Assembly: GCA_963926925.1 (NCBI GenBank)
Contig: CAWUZD010000017.1
Location: forward strand, 1 to 17,853
Reading direction: 5' to 3'
DNA from: Paralactobacillus_A sp963926925
Lineage (GTDB): Bacteria; Bacillota; Bacilli; Lactobacillales; Lactobacillaceae
Length of the DNA: 17,853 bases
Position 1 is the first letter of the stretch; the number at the start of each line of letters is the position of its first letter. Below, piece after piece: positions 7,083-14,943 of this stretch. A program made the position numbers and the translations under genes. Below the pieces are notes generated by a model. The model was given only the letters and a program-made list of their open reading frames with translations. It had not been told where the DNA came from and ran no database searches.

Positions 7083-8105
7083 TTGACAGAAGACAAAAGT
7101 GAAAAGGAATTTATTCTAACTAATCCGGCTGTTGCTGCTGAATTAATGGGAATTAATGATCAAAATTTACAATTATTAGAAGAATCATTAGGTGTAACCT
7201 TAAATGCCTTTTCTGACCGCATTAAAATTGTTGGACCACAAGTAGCTGTTCAACAAACATATGATATTTTGGCTAACTTAGACCAATTATTACGTCAAGG
7301 AATTAAAATTAGTGCTCCTGATGTAATTAGTGCAACTAAAATGGCCCAAAATGGTACATTGGAATACTTCCAAGAATTATATACGGAAGTATTGTTAAGA
7401 GACCATCGTGGTCGTGCCATTCGGGTTAAGAACTATGGTCAACGTCAATATGTTAATGCTGTTCGTCATAACGATATTACCTTTGGGGTTGGGCCAGCTG
7501 GTACTGGTAAAACTTATTTGGCAGTTGTTTTAGCAGTCGCAGCATTAAAAGCTGGCGAAGTTGAAAAAATTATCTTAACGCGGCCTGCTGTTGAAGCTGG
7601 TGAAAGTTTAGGCTTCTTGCCTGGTGATCTTAAAGAAAAAGTTGATCCATACCTTCGTCCTGTTTATGATGCATTGTATGATGTTTTTGGTACTGAACAT
7701 ACTAACCGGTTAATGGAACGTGGTGTTATTGAAATTGCACCACTTGCCTATATGCGTGGTCGGACGTTGGATCAAGCTTTTGTCATTTTGGATGAAGCCC
7801 AAAATACTACTTCTGAACAAATGAAGATGTTCTTAACACGTTTAGGCTTTGGCTCACGGATGATTGTCAATGGTGATATTACCCAAATTGACTTGCCACG
7901 TCACCAAGGTAGTGGTTTAATTCAAGCAATGCATATTTTGAAGGATGTTAAACATATTGCCTTCACATACTTCAATGCGGCTGATGTTGTTCGTCATCCT
8001 GTAGTTGCAAGTATTATTAAGGCATATGATGAACATGCGAATGCGGAAGCTGAACGTGCCCAAAAGGACAAAGAAAAAGTTAATGATAAAACTGATAATG
8101 ACTAA
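7083..8105 (+). CDS. phoH: PhoH-family ATPase
   Basis: A 340-residue cytoplasmic P-loop ATPase. The N-terminal ~110 residues form a small KH-like domain. The ATPase has Walker A GPAGTGKT (137-144), LTRPAVEAGESLGFLPGDL (165-183) and Walker B VILDEAQN (234-241), followed by the NGDITQIDLP segment (263-272). The tail (about 315-340) is highly charged. The family is linked to RNA metabolism, and its constant pairing with ybeY supports a role in rRNA processing. The start is TTG at 7083 with GAGGAG ending 6 nt upstream. The gene leads a five-gene operon. Between phoH and ybeY, Bacillus carries yqfF/pgpH (a 7TM-HD c-di-AMP phosphodiesterase); here the gap is only 15 nt. Confidence 0.94.
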   Translation: MTEDKSEKEFILTNPAVAAELMGINDQNLQLLEESLGVTLNAFSDRIKIVGPQVAVQQTYDILANLDQLLRQGIKISAPDVISATKMAQNGTLEYFQELYTEVLLRDHRGRAIRVKNYGQRQYVNAVRHNDITFGVGPAGTGKTYLAVVLAVAALKAGEVEKIILTRPAVEAGESLGFLPGDLKEKVDPYLRPVYDALYDVFGTEHTNRLMERGVIEIAPLAYMRGRTLDQAFVILDEAQNTTSEQMKMFLTRLGFGSRMIVNGDITQIDLPRHQGSGLIQAMHILKDVKHIAFTYFNAADVVRHPVVASIIKAYDEHANAEAERAQKDKEKVNDKTDND

Positions 8106-8120
8106 TTAAAGGAGAAACTT

Positions 8121-8594
8121 ATGGACTTAGAAATTTGTGATGAAACTCATCAAATTAGCCCAGATGAAATTGCCTTTGTGCGTAAATTAGAAGACTTTGC
8201 TGGTGATTATCTTCATTTAGCTAAGGATACTGAAATGTCAATTACTTTCGTTGACGATAAACGGATTCGCGAAATTAATCGTGATTATCGGAATACTGAC
8301 CGGGTAACTGATGTTATTAGTTTTGCGATTGAAGAAGATAATGGTGAAGGCTTGCCAACTGATTTTGAAGCACAATTAGGAATTCCTAAGAATATCGGCG
8401 ACTTATTTATTGATCCGTACAAGATTGCTGAACAAGCCCGCACTTATGGTCATTCTTACGAACGTGAATTAGGTTACACTTGTGTCCATGGTTTCTTACA
8501 TCTTAATGGTTATGATCATATCAAACCAGAAGATGAACAAGTGATGATCCCACTTCAGGAAAAAATTTTAGATGCTTATGGGCTTACGCGATAA
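8121..8594 (+). CDS. ybeY: Endoribonuclease YbeY (rRNA maturation factor)
   Basis: A 157-residue metalloprotein of the UPF0054/YbeY family, involved in 16S rRNA 3'-end maturation and ribosome quality control. The diagnostic zinc motif HGFLHLNGYDH (123-133) supplies three His ligands (123, 127, 133). DRVTDVISFA (60-69) and GDLFIDP (93-99) are also family signatures. AAAGGAG lies 9 nt before the ATG. The last 23 nt overlap dgkA, indicating translational coupling. Confidence 0.96.
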   Translation: MDLEICDETHQISPDEIAFVRKLEDFAGDYLHLAKDTEMSITFVDDKRIREINRDYRNTDRVTDVISFAIEEDNGEGLPTDFEAQLGIPKNIGDLFIDPYKIAEQARTYGHSYERELGYTCVHGFLHLNGYDHIKPEDEQVMIPLQEKILDAYGLTR

Positions 8595-8982
8595 AAAGTT
8601 CCAACATCAAACTACTAAAAATAAACGTTTCTTACAATCATTACATCACGCCTTAGAGGGACTTAATGTCGCTTTTCATGAAGAAAAGAATCTAAGACGT
8701 GATGCTATTTTTACACTACTAGTAGTTACGGCTGGGATCATCTTTCAAGTAACACGTTTTGAGTGGGGAATGTTAATTTTAGCAATTAGTTCGGTTGTTA
8801 TTAGTGAGATGTGGAATACCGTGGTGGAAAATATTATGGATTTTATTACTGACCATAAGTATTTTGCCCATGCGAAGAAGATTAAGGATATGAGTGCCGG
8901 TACGGTATTGCTAACTGCAATTTTTGCCGTAGTTGTTGGTTTATATGTTTTTATTCCACATATACTTTTGATATTTAGATAG
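8572..8982 (+). CDS. dgkA: Undecaprenol/diacylglycerol kinase
   Basis: A 136-residue membrane kinase of the DgkA family; Gram-positive members phosphorylate undecaprenol more than diacylglycerol and so recycle the cell-wall lipid carrier. Three hydrophobic segments lie at about 45-60, 63-80 and 108-128. The active-site motif E-M-W-N-T-V-V-E-N (79-87) precedes the second conserved stretch KDMSAGTVLL (105-114). The first ATG at 8572 has AGGA 11 nt upstream; the ATG at 8578 is possible but worse spaced. It begins inside ybeY. The Bacillus order has cdd between dgkA and era; it is absent here. Confidence 0.93.
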   Translation: MLMGLRDKKFQHQTTKNKRFLQSLHHALEGLNVAFHEEKNLRRDAIFTLLVVTAGIIFQVTRFEWGMLILAISSVVISEMWNTVVENIMDFITDHKYFAHAKKIKDMSAGTVLLTAIFAVVVGLYVFIPHILLIFR

Positions 8983-8993
8983 GAGCAAGATTA

Positions 8994-9899
8994 ATGGCAG
9001 ATAAATTTCATTCAGGATTTGTAGCAATTGTTGGCCGGCCTAATGTTGGTAAGTCAACATTTATGAATCATATTATTGGTGAAAAAATTGCGATTATGTC
9101 ACCAAAGGCCCAAACCACCCGTAATAAAATTCAAGGTATCTATACTGATGAACATGCCCAAATTATCTTTGTTGATACACCGGGAATTCACAAACCACAA
9201 AATGAATTAGATGAATACATGGATACAGCGGCTTTGTCAACTTTGAACGAAGTGGATGCTGTGCTCTTTATGGTGGCTGCTGATGAACCTAAAGGTAAAG
9301 GTGATCAATATATTATTGACCAGTTACAAAAGGTTAAGAAGCCAGTTTATTTAGTTGTTAATAAAATTGATTTAGTTTATCCTGATAATTTATTACCATT
9401 AGTCGAATCATACCAAGCTGAATATCATTTTAAGGATGTTTTTCCAATTTCAGCAACGCAAGGTAATAATGTTGATGAATTATTAAAGGCACTTGAAGCA
9501 CAATTACCAGTTGGTCCGCAATATTACCCAGCTGACCAATTAACTGATCACCCTGAATATTTCGTAGTGGGTGAATTAATTCGTGAAAAGATTCTTGAAT
9601 TAACTCATGATGAAGTACCCCATGCCACTGCGGTTACAGTTGAACAAATGCGTGACCGGGTTAATGGTAAGTTGCAAATTGATGCAAACATCATTGTTGA
9701 ACGACCTGGTCAACGAAGCATTATCATTGGCAAAGGTGGCCAGATGATTAAGCAAATTGGTATTCATGCCCGGCATGATATTGAAGCTTTGCTTGGCGAA
9801 AAAGTTAACTTGAAGTTGTGGGTCAAAATTCAAAAGAACTGGCGCGATAATAATCAATATCTTAATAGTCTTGGTTATAATAAAAAGGCATTACGTTAA
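8994..9899 (+). CDS. era: GTPase Era
   Basis: A 301-residue Ras-like GTPase required for 16S rRNA processing and 30S assembly, acting in the cytoplasm and peripherally on the membrane. G1 is GRPNVGKS (14-21), the switch I region QTTRNKI (40-46), G3 DTPG (61-64), G4 NKID (123-126) and G5 SAT (153-155). The C-terminal KH domain (about 205-285), which binds the 3' end of 16S rRNA, carries IIGKGGQMIKQIG (244-256). AGGAG (8981-8985) overlaps the dgkA stop codon and lies 8 nt before the ATG. Its stop overlaps the recO start by one base. Confidence 0.97.
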   Translation: MADKFHSGFVAIVGRPNVGKSTFMNHIIGEKIAIMSPKAQTTRNKIQGIYTDEHAQIIFVDTPGIHKPQNELDEYMDTAALSTLNEVDAVLFMVAADEPKGKGDQYIIDQLQKVKKPVYLVVNKIDLVYPDNLLPLVESYQAEYHFKDVFPISATQGNNVDELLKALEAQLPVGPQYYPADQLTDHPEYFVVGELIREKILELTHDEVPHATAVTVEQMRDRVNGKLQIDANIIVERPGQRSIIIGKGGQMIKQIGIHARHDIEALLGEKVNLKLWVKIQKNWRDNNQYLNSLGYNKKALR

Positions 9900-10672
9900 T
9901 GCAATCACGACGTTTTACTGATTTTAAAGGAATTATCATGTATCGCCAGAATTACCGTGAACATGATTTATTAGTAAAAATCTTGACTGATAAATATGGT
10001 AAACACATGTTTTTAATTCACGGTGGGACACGCCCACGCTTTAAGCTTGCCGCGGCGTTATTACCATTTACCCATGGGATGTATGTTGGTGATTTGCGCG
10101 ATAATGGCTTGTCATATTTGAATACGGCGCGCGATTATCGGCAGTACCGCCATATTAGTGAAGATATCTTTTTAAATGCCTATGCAACTTATATTCTTGA
10201 TTTAATTGATCATGCGTTTGATGATAACTTTGCGATTCCCAAGTGGTATGCCAAGATTGCGCGCGCCTTACAAATGATTGATGATGGCTTTGATGGTGAA
10301 GTAATTACTGATATTATTGCGATTCAATTATTACCAGTTTTTGGCGTAGCACCGCAATGGCGGCAATGTGTGATTTGTGGTCGCCATGATTTGCCGATGG
10401 ATTTTTCTGAAAGTGAAGGTGGGATGCTTTGTCAACAACATTGGTCATTGGATCCTCATCGTTTACATGTTTCACCACGGGCGATTTATTATTTACGATT
10501 ATTTGCCATTGTTGATTTGGATAAAATTAAATCAATCAAATTGAAACCAGCAACTAAATTAGAAATTAAACGTGTCATTGATCGTATTTATGATGATATG
10601 GTGGGCTTGTCATTAAAGAGCAAATATTTTATTGATAAAATGGACCAATGGGGTCAACAATTGCAATCATAG
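9899..10672 (+). CDS. recO: DNA repair protein RecO
   Basis: A 257-residue protein of the RecFOR recombination mediator, which loads RecA onto SSB-coated single-stranded DNA. An N-terminal OB-fold (about 1-80) is followed by a helical domain with a small metal site, CVICG (157-161) and CQQH (178-181), giving Cys157, Cys160, Cys178 and His181 as likely zinc ligands. The start overlaps the era stop (TAATG), so it is translationally coupled. The stop codon lies only 1 nt before the -35 of the glyQS promoter, and no terminator is visible, so some read-through into the T-box leader is possible. Confidence 0.95.
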   Translation: MQSRRFTDFKGIIMYRQNYREHDLLVKILTDKYGKHMFLIHGGTRPRFKLAAALLPFTHGMYVGDLRDNGLSYLNTARDYRQYRHISEDIFLNAYATYILDLIDHAFDDNFAIPKWYAKIARALQMIDDGFDGEVITDIIAIQLLPVFGVAPQWRQCVICGRHDLPMDFSESEGGMLCQQHWSLDPHRLHVSPRAIYYLRLFAIVDLDKIKSIKLKPATKLEIKRVIDRIYDDMVGLSLKSKYFIDKMDQWGQQLQS

Positions 10673-10673
10673 A

Positions 10674-10702
10674 TTGACAATTATGCGGACATTGCATAAA
10701 AT
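10674..10702 (+). promoter_or_regulatory. glyQS promoter
   Basis: A perfect TTGACA (10674-10679), a 17-nt spacer, and TAAAAT (10697-10702). It starts one base after the recO stop and would initiate near 10709, at the base of the T-box leader. Confidence 0.85.
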
Positions 10703-10708
10703 TAAAGC

Positions 10709-10935
10709 GTTTAATGATAATTGATAGCGATGATGAAAAGAACTAAGCTCGTAATTATTTACAGCGACTTTGGGACAGTGGAAGCCAGAGAATAATCAGT
10801 TTAGTTGGCGTTTCGGAGCTAATTTCTTATTAATATTAATTAAGTGCAGATTATTAATCTGAATTAGGGTGGAACCGCGAAATTAATTCGTCCCTATATC
10901 CATAACATTTTTGGATGTGGATATAGGGCTTTTTT
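10709..10935 (+). ncRNA. Glycine-specific T-box leader (riboswitch) of glyQS
   Basis: The T-box sequence AGGGTGGAACCGCG is at 10866-10879. Its UGGA (10870-10873) pairs with the UCCA 3' end of tRNA-Gly. Stem I can be traced: base helix TAGC/GCTA, a kink-turn-like GATGA opposite CGGA, GAAA/TTTC, then a loop holding the specifier GGC (10807-10809), then AACTAA/TTAGTT, ATTATT/AATAAT and the distal AGCGA and GTGGAAG elements (about 10764-10785). The terminator stem pairs 10892-10902 with 10918-10928 and ends in T's. CCCT at its 5' arm can instead pair with AGGG of the antiterminator. Uncharged tRNA-Gly would therefore switch transcription on. Stem I boundaries are read by eye. Confidence 0.93.
10892..10935 (+). 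terminator. T-box terminator hairpin
   Basis: An 11-bp perfect stem (10892-10902 / 10918-10928) with a 15-nt loop and a T-tail (10930-10935). It is the off-state of the glycine T-box. Confidence 0.92.
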
Positions 10936-10955
10936 AATGAAAAAGGAGCATGAAC

Positions 10956-11861
10956 ATGGCCAAAAAGTTAAATGTGCAAGAAATGATTTTAACCTTGCAA
11001 CGTTTCTGGAGCAGCAAAGGCTGCATGTTAATGGAAGCTTATGATACTGAAAAAGGTGCTGGTACCATGAGTCCATATACTTTCTTACGTGCAGTTGGTC
11101 CTGAACCATGGAACGCTGCTTATGTTGAACCATCACGGCGGCCAGCTGACGGTCGTTATGGTGAAAATCCTAACCGTTTATATCAACACCACCAATTCCA
11201 AGTTGTGATGAAACCATCACCAGAAAACATTCAAGAATACTATCTTGATAGCTTACGTGAATTAGGAATTGAACCACTTGAACATGATATTCGGTTTGTT
11301 GAAGATAACTGGGAAAACCCATCAATGGGTTGTGCCGGTGTTGGTTGGGAAGTTTGGTTAGACGGTATGGAAGTTACCCAATTCACATACTTCCAAGTTG
11401 TCGGTGGTTTAGCTGCTAAACCAGTAACTTCCGAAATTACTTATGGTGTTGAACGGCTTGCTTCATACATTCAAGGCGTTGATTCTGTTTACGACTTAGT
11501 ATGGGGTAATGGCGTTAAGTATGGCGATATCTTTAAAGAACCAGAATATGAACATTCTAAGTATTCATTTGAAGAAAGTGACCAAACTATGTTACTTAAC
11601 TTCTTTAATGAATATGAAGCTGAAGCTAAGCGTTTAATGAAATTAGGTTTAGTTCACCCTGCATATGATTATATTCTTAAGTGCAGCCATACCTTTAACT
11701 TATTAGACGCACGTGGCGCTGTATCCGTTACTGAACGGGCTGGTTACATGCACCGGATTCGGAATATGGCCCATGGCATTGCGCGTGCCTTTGTTGCTGA
11801 ACGTGAAAAACTTGGTTTCCCATTGTTAAAAGATAAACCAACTACGGAGGATAATGAATAA
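10956..11861 (+). CDS. glyQ: Glycyl-tRNA synthetase, alpha subunit
   Basis: The catalytic class II subunit of the bacterial alpha2beta2 glycyl-tRNA synthetase; 301 residues, the usual length. Signatures are FLRAVGPEPW (43-52), motif 2 region AYVEPSRRPADGRYGENPNR (55-74), the QFTYFQ stretch (142-147) and motif 3 ITYGVERLASY (161-171). The ATG at 10956 was chosen over an in-frame ATG at 10950, because AAGGAG (10943-10948) is 7 nt from 10956 but only 1 nt from 10950. Expression is controlled by the T-box. Its stop overlaps the glyS start by one base. Confidence 0.97.
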   Translation: MAKKLNVQEMILTLQRFWSSKGCMLMEAYDTEKGAGTMSPYTFLRAVGPEPWNAAYVEPSRRPADGRYGENPNRLYQHHQFQVVMKPSPENIQEYYLDSLRELGIEPLEHDIRFVEDNWENPSMGCAGVGWEVWLDGMEVTQFTYFQVVGGLAAKPVTSEITYGVERLASYIQGVDSVYDLVWGNGVKYGDIFKEPEYEHSKYSFEESDQTMLLNFFNEYEAEAKRLMKLGLVHPAYDYILKCSHTFNLLDARGAVSVTERAGYMHRIRNMAHGIARAFVAEREKLGFPLLKDKPTTEDNE

Positions 11862-13942
11862 TGGCTAATAATTTCTTATTAGAAATCGGCTTAGAAGAAA
11901 TGCCTGCTCATGTTGTTACACCAAGTATTGATCAGTTAACCCAACGGATTCAAGCATTCTTGGATGAACAACATTTAACATATGCTAATACTCATGCTTA
12001 TGCAACACCACGGCGTTTGGCAGTTTTAGTTGAAGATATTACTGACAAACAAGCTGATGTTAATGAAAGTGTTAAGGGCCCTGCTAAGAAGATTGCCTTA
12101 GATGCTGATGGCAACTGGACCAAAGCAGCACAAGGCTTTGCGCGTGGTCAAGGTATGAGTCCTGATGATATTGTTTGGAAAGAAATTAAAGGCGTTGAAT
12201 ACGCATATTTAGAAAAGAAAATCACTGGTAAAGCTGCCGTTGATATTTTACCAGGTTTGGTTAACGTTATTACTGCAATGACTTTTCCAACCCGGATGCG
12301 GTGGGGTAACTATGATTTGGAATACATTCGGCCAATTCATTGGATTGTGGCATTATTTAATGATCAAGTTGTGCCAATGCAATTACTTGATATTAAATCT
12401 GGTCGTAAGACTCGTGGGCATCGCTTCTTAGGTGAAGATATTGAATTACAAAATGCTACTGATTACAAAGATGAATTAGCAAAACAATTTGTAATTGCTG
12501 ATGAAAATGATCGTAAAGAACTTATTCGGCAACAAATTGAAGAAATGGCTCGTGACAACGATTGGGTTGTTGACCTTGATCCAGACTTGTTAGAAGAAGT
12601 TACGAACTTGGTTGAATATCCAACTGCTTTCTATGGTCATTTTAAAGAAAAGTATTTAGCAATTCCTGACGAAGTATTAATCACTTCAATGAAGGATAAC
12701 CAACGTTACTTCTATGCTCGTGATCATCAAGGTAAGTTATTACCAATCTTCATTGGTGTGCGGAATGGTAATGAAGTATACATGGATAACGTAATTGCTG
12801 GTAATGAAAAAGTGTTAACAGCACGGCTTGAAGATGCTGACTTCTTCTACAAAGAAGACCAAAAGCAAACGATTGCCCAATATGTTAATGAACTTAAGCA
12901 TGTTACCTTCCATGATAAGATCAGTTCCATGTATGATAAGATGCAACGTGTTGGTGTCATTGCTAAATTAGTTGGTGAACAAGCTGGTTTATCAGCAACT
13001 GCAATGCAAGACTTACAACGGGCCGCATCAATTTATAAGTTTGACTTAGTAACTAACATGGTTGATGAATTTCCAGAATTGCAAGGTACCATGGGTGCTA
13101 AGTATGCTGCTTTGCAAGGTGAAAATGCTGTTGTTGCCCAAGCTATTGGTGAACAATACATGCCAATTTCTGCTGATGGCCAATTACCACAAAGCGATGT
13201 TGGGGCAGTATTGGCAATTGCTGACAAGTTAGACAGTATTTTGGCATTCTTTGCTGTTGATATGATTCCTAATGGTTCTAACGATCCATACGCATTACGG
13301 CGGCAAGCTTACGGTATTGTGCGGATTATTCAAGCAAAGAATTGGCACTTCCCAGTTAAACAATTGCAACAAGCAATTAGTCAAGCGTTAGAAGATGCTG
13401 ATTTAACTGCTGGTTTGGATTGGATGCATAATGCTAAAGAAGTACAACAATTTATCATTGATCGGATGCGGCAATGGTTTATGGAAGAAAACTTACGGCA
13501 TGATATCATTGATACTGTTGTTGATAATCGTCATCTTGATTTGAAGACCATCTTTGCAGCAGCACAAGTATTAGACGCTCACAAGGATGACGCTGATTTC
13601 AAGACTAACATTGAATCATTAACCCGGGTATTACGGTTAACTAATAAGAACATCACTAATTGGGATGATAACTTTACTGTTGAACCAGCATTATTCGATA
13701 ATGATGCTGAACGGAAATTATACGATGCTGTGGCTGCTATCAAACCAAAGATGGCACAACAAACCGTTGCTGATAATTTCCAAAGCTTAACAAGTCTTGC
13801 ACCATTGATTGATGATTACTTCGATAAAACCATGATTATGGTTGATAATGCCGATGTTAGAACTAACCGGTTGCATCAATTAGCACAAATTGCTCAAATG
13901 ACAGACCAATTTGGTAATTTGACTAACTTAATCGTTAAATAA
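11861..13942 (+). CDS. glyS: Glycyl-tRNA synthetase, beta subunit
   Basis: The 693-residue tRNA-binding subunit that completes the glycine enzyme. Recognisable family blocks are LLEIGLEEMPA (6-16), ATPRRLAVL (about 48-56), PTRMRWG, FLG after TRGHR, NLVEYPTAFYG, the MKDNQRYF block near residue 280, GNEKVLTARLEDADFF, and DPYALRRQAYG near 475. The C-terminal part resembles a DALR-type anticodon-binding domain. CGGAGG lies 10 nt before the ATG, inside the end of glyQ. It is closed by a strong terminator. In many lactobacilli dnaG and rpoD follow; here they do not. Confidence 0.97.
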   Translation: MANNFLLEIGLEEMPAHVVTPSIDQLTQRIQAFLDEQHLTYANTHAYATPRRLAVLVEDITDKQADVNESVKGPAKKIALDADGNWTKAAQGFARGQGMSPDDIVWKEIKGVEYAYLEKKITGKAAVDILPGLVNVITAMTFPTRMRWGNYDLEYIRPIHWIVALFNDQVVPMQLLDIKSGRKTRGHRFLGEDIELQNATDYKDELAKQFVIADENDRKELIRQQIEEMARDNDWVVDLDPDLLEEVTNLVEYPTAFYGHFKEKYLAIPDEVLITSMKDNQRYFYARDHQGKLLPIFIGVRNGNEVYMDNVIAGNEKVLTARLEDADFFYKEDQKQTIAQYVNELKHVTFHDKISSMYDKMQRVGVIAKLVGEQAGLSATAMQDLQRAASIYKFDLVTNMVDEFPELQGTMGAKYAALQGENAVVAQAIGEQYMPISADGQLPQSDVGAVLAIADKLDSILAFFAVDMIPNGSNDPYALRRQAYGIVRIIQAKNWHFPVKQLQQAISQALEDADLTAGLDWMHNAKEVQQFIIDRMRQWFMEENLRHDIIDTVVDNRHLDLKTIFAAAQVLDAHKDDADFKTNIESLTRVLRLTNKNITNWDDNFTVEPALFDNDAERKLYDAVAAIKPKMAQQTVADNFQSLTSLAPLIDDYFDKTMIMVDNADVRTNRLHQLAQIAQMTDQFGNLTNLIVK

Positions 13943-13956
13943 TATTAAAATAAATG

Positions 13957-13989
13957 GCGCTATTCAATTTTTGAATAGCGCTTTTTTTT
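13957..13989 (+). terminator. Terminator of glyQS
   Basis: A perfect 11-bp stem (13957-13967 with 13971-13981), 3-nt loop, then eight T. Confidence 0.93.
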
Positions 13990-14006
13990 AACTTCTTTAA
14001 TAACTG

Positions 14007-14015
14007 TGTCATAAT
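14007..14015 (+). promoter_or_regulatory. Possible extended -10 promoter of the ETF operon
   Basis: TG-T-CATAAT forms an extended -10, with no clear -35. Initiation near 14022 would leave about 27 nt to the ATG at 14049. It lies just after the glyS terminator, so the operon should be independently transcribed. Confidence 0.45.
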
Positions 14016-14048
14016 TAAAGAAAGAAAATATTGAAAGAAGTACGAATT

Positions 14049-14933
14049 ATGGATGAAAAGGACCAATTAACTAAACGGTTATTACATATTCTTGGTCAAC
14101 AATTTGTAACTGATAATCGCGATGCTGATGATGCTACGATTATCAAACAACTTACGCAGTTAGGCATTTTAACTTTGCAAGATAATCACCAGATTATGAC
14201 TTTTTTAAAGCAACTAACAACGTTAAATCCGTATATAGCATGTGTACTGGCCATTCATTTTAGTACGCGGCAAACAAACTTAGCCACCTGGGCACCATTA
14301 AGTGCTGATGTTAAAGTTAATCAAAATAAATTAACTGGTCAGCAATCATTATTACCAGGAGCGCATTTTGCCCATCAGTTATTTTTAGTTGCTGATGATC
14401 ATGTATACCAATGTGAATTACATCTTGACCAGACCACAACAACAATTACATTTGTTAATACGCCAGTAAAAGTAGTTACTAGTGATTATCATGATTGGTA
14501 TTTAAACTTAGTGAAGTTTTTAATTGCTGTGTTAGCCCAGTGGCAGCATGATATGGTTGGTTATTTAGTTGAATATGGAAAAAACACATTAGTTGATGGT
14601 CATGGTTTGGCAATGTTAGCACCAACCCAAGCGCAGATTGCTCGTTTAGTAACTTTAGCCAGTGATACAAACTTGCAGGCTCAAGCGATTGCAAACTTAC
14701 AACCAACAACTGAGCCTGAACATGAACAGGTGACGGTAGCAATGTTAGCTAGTTGGCAAGCTTTACAAGCTATTTGGCAAACTTTGCAACAAATCTTTAA
14801 TCAACATGGTTATGATGATCCAATCCTTTGGCAAAAATGGCAACAAGCTTACCAAGCTTTTCAAGCAGTTCAAGTAATTGATGCTAATCGCAATGCCACA
14901 ATTACTTATGCAGAAATGCATCAACAAAGATAG
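14049..14933 (+). CDS. Acyl-CoA dehydrogenase-like protein, shrunken, no visible catalytic motifs
   Basis: A 294-residue, Gln-rich soluble protein; typical acyl-CoA dehydrogenases have about 380. The likeness is distant but spans the fold. ITQLGILTL-like residues (KQLTQLGILTL, 33-43) and PYIACVLAIHFS (61-72) resemble the N-terminal helical domain, with the usual YGGxG segment missing. NQNKLTGQQSLLPGAHFAHQLFLVA (91-115) resembles the 'L-x-G-x-K ... A' start of the beta domain. GYLVEYGKNT (171-180), a Q-x-x-x-A stretch and QIFNQHGYDDPILWQ (258-272) resemble the C-terminal helices. The family's YEGT catalytic Glu and the RD motif are not seen. The ATG at 14049 follows GAAAGAAG by 8 nt; an upstream TTG (14031) is less likely. 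The stop overlaps the ribosome site of etfB. It may be an inactive partner or scaffold for the ETF; the function is unknown. Confidence 0.55.
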   Translation: MDEKDQLTKRLLHILGQQFVTDNRDADDATIIKQLTQLGILTLQDNHQIMTFLKQLTTLNPYIACVLAIHFSTRQTNLATWAPLSADVKVNQNKLTGQQSLLPGAHFAHQLFLVADDHVYQCELHLDQTTTTITFVNTPVKVVTSDYHDWYLNLVKFLIAVLAQWQHDMVGYLVEYGKNTLVDGHGLAMLAPTQAQIARLVTLASDTNLQAQAIANLQPTTEPEHEQVTVAMLASWQALQAIWQTLQQIFNQHGYDDPILWQKWQQAYQAFQAVQVIDANRNATITYAEMHQQR

Positions 14934-14943
14934 GGGTTTAAGA

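Noticed and set aside
13033..13227. Minus-strand open frame inside glyS
   Set aside because: It is antisense to a strongly conserved part of glyS and has no ribosome site or known motif.
14878..14943. N-terminal extension of EtfB into the previous gene
   Set aside because: The 22 extra residues are an out-of-frame reading of the upstream gene; the ATG at 14944 has a proper ribosome site and the conserved MKIVV start.
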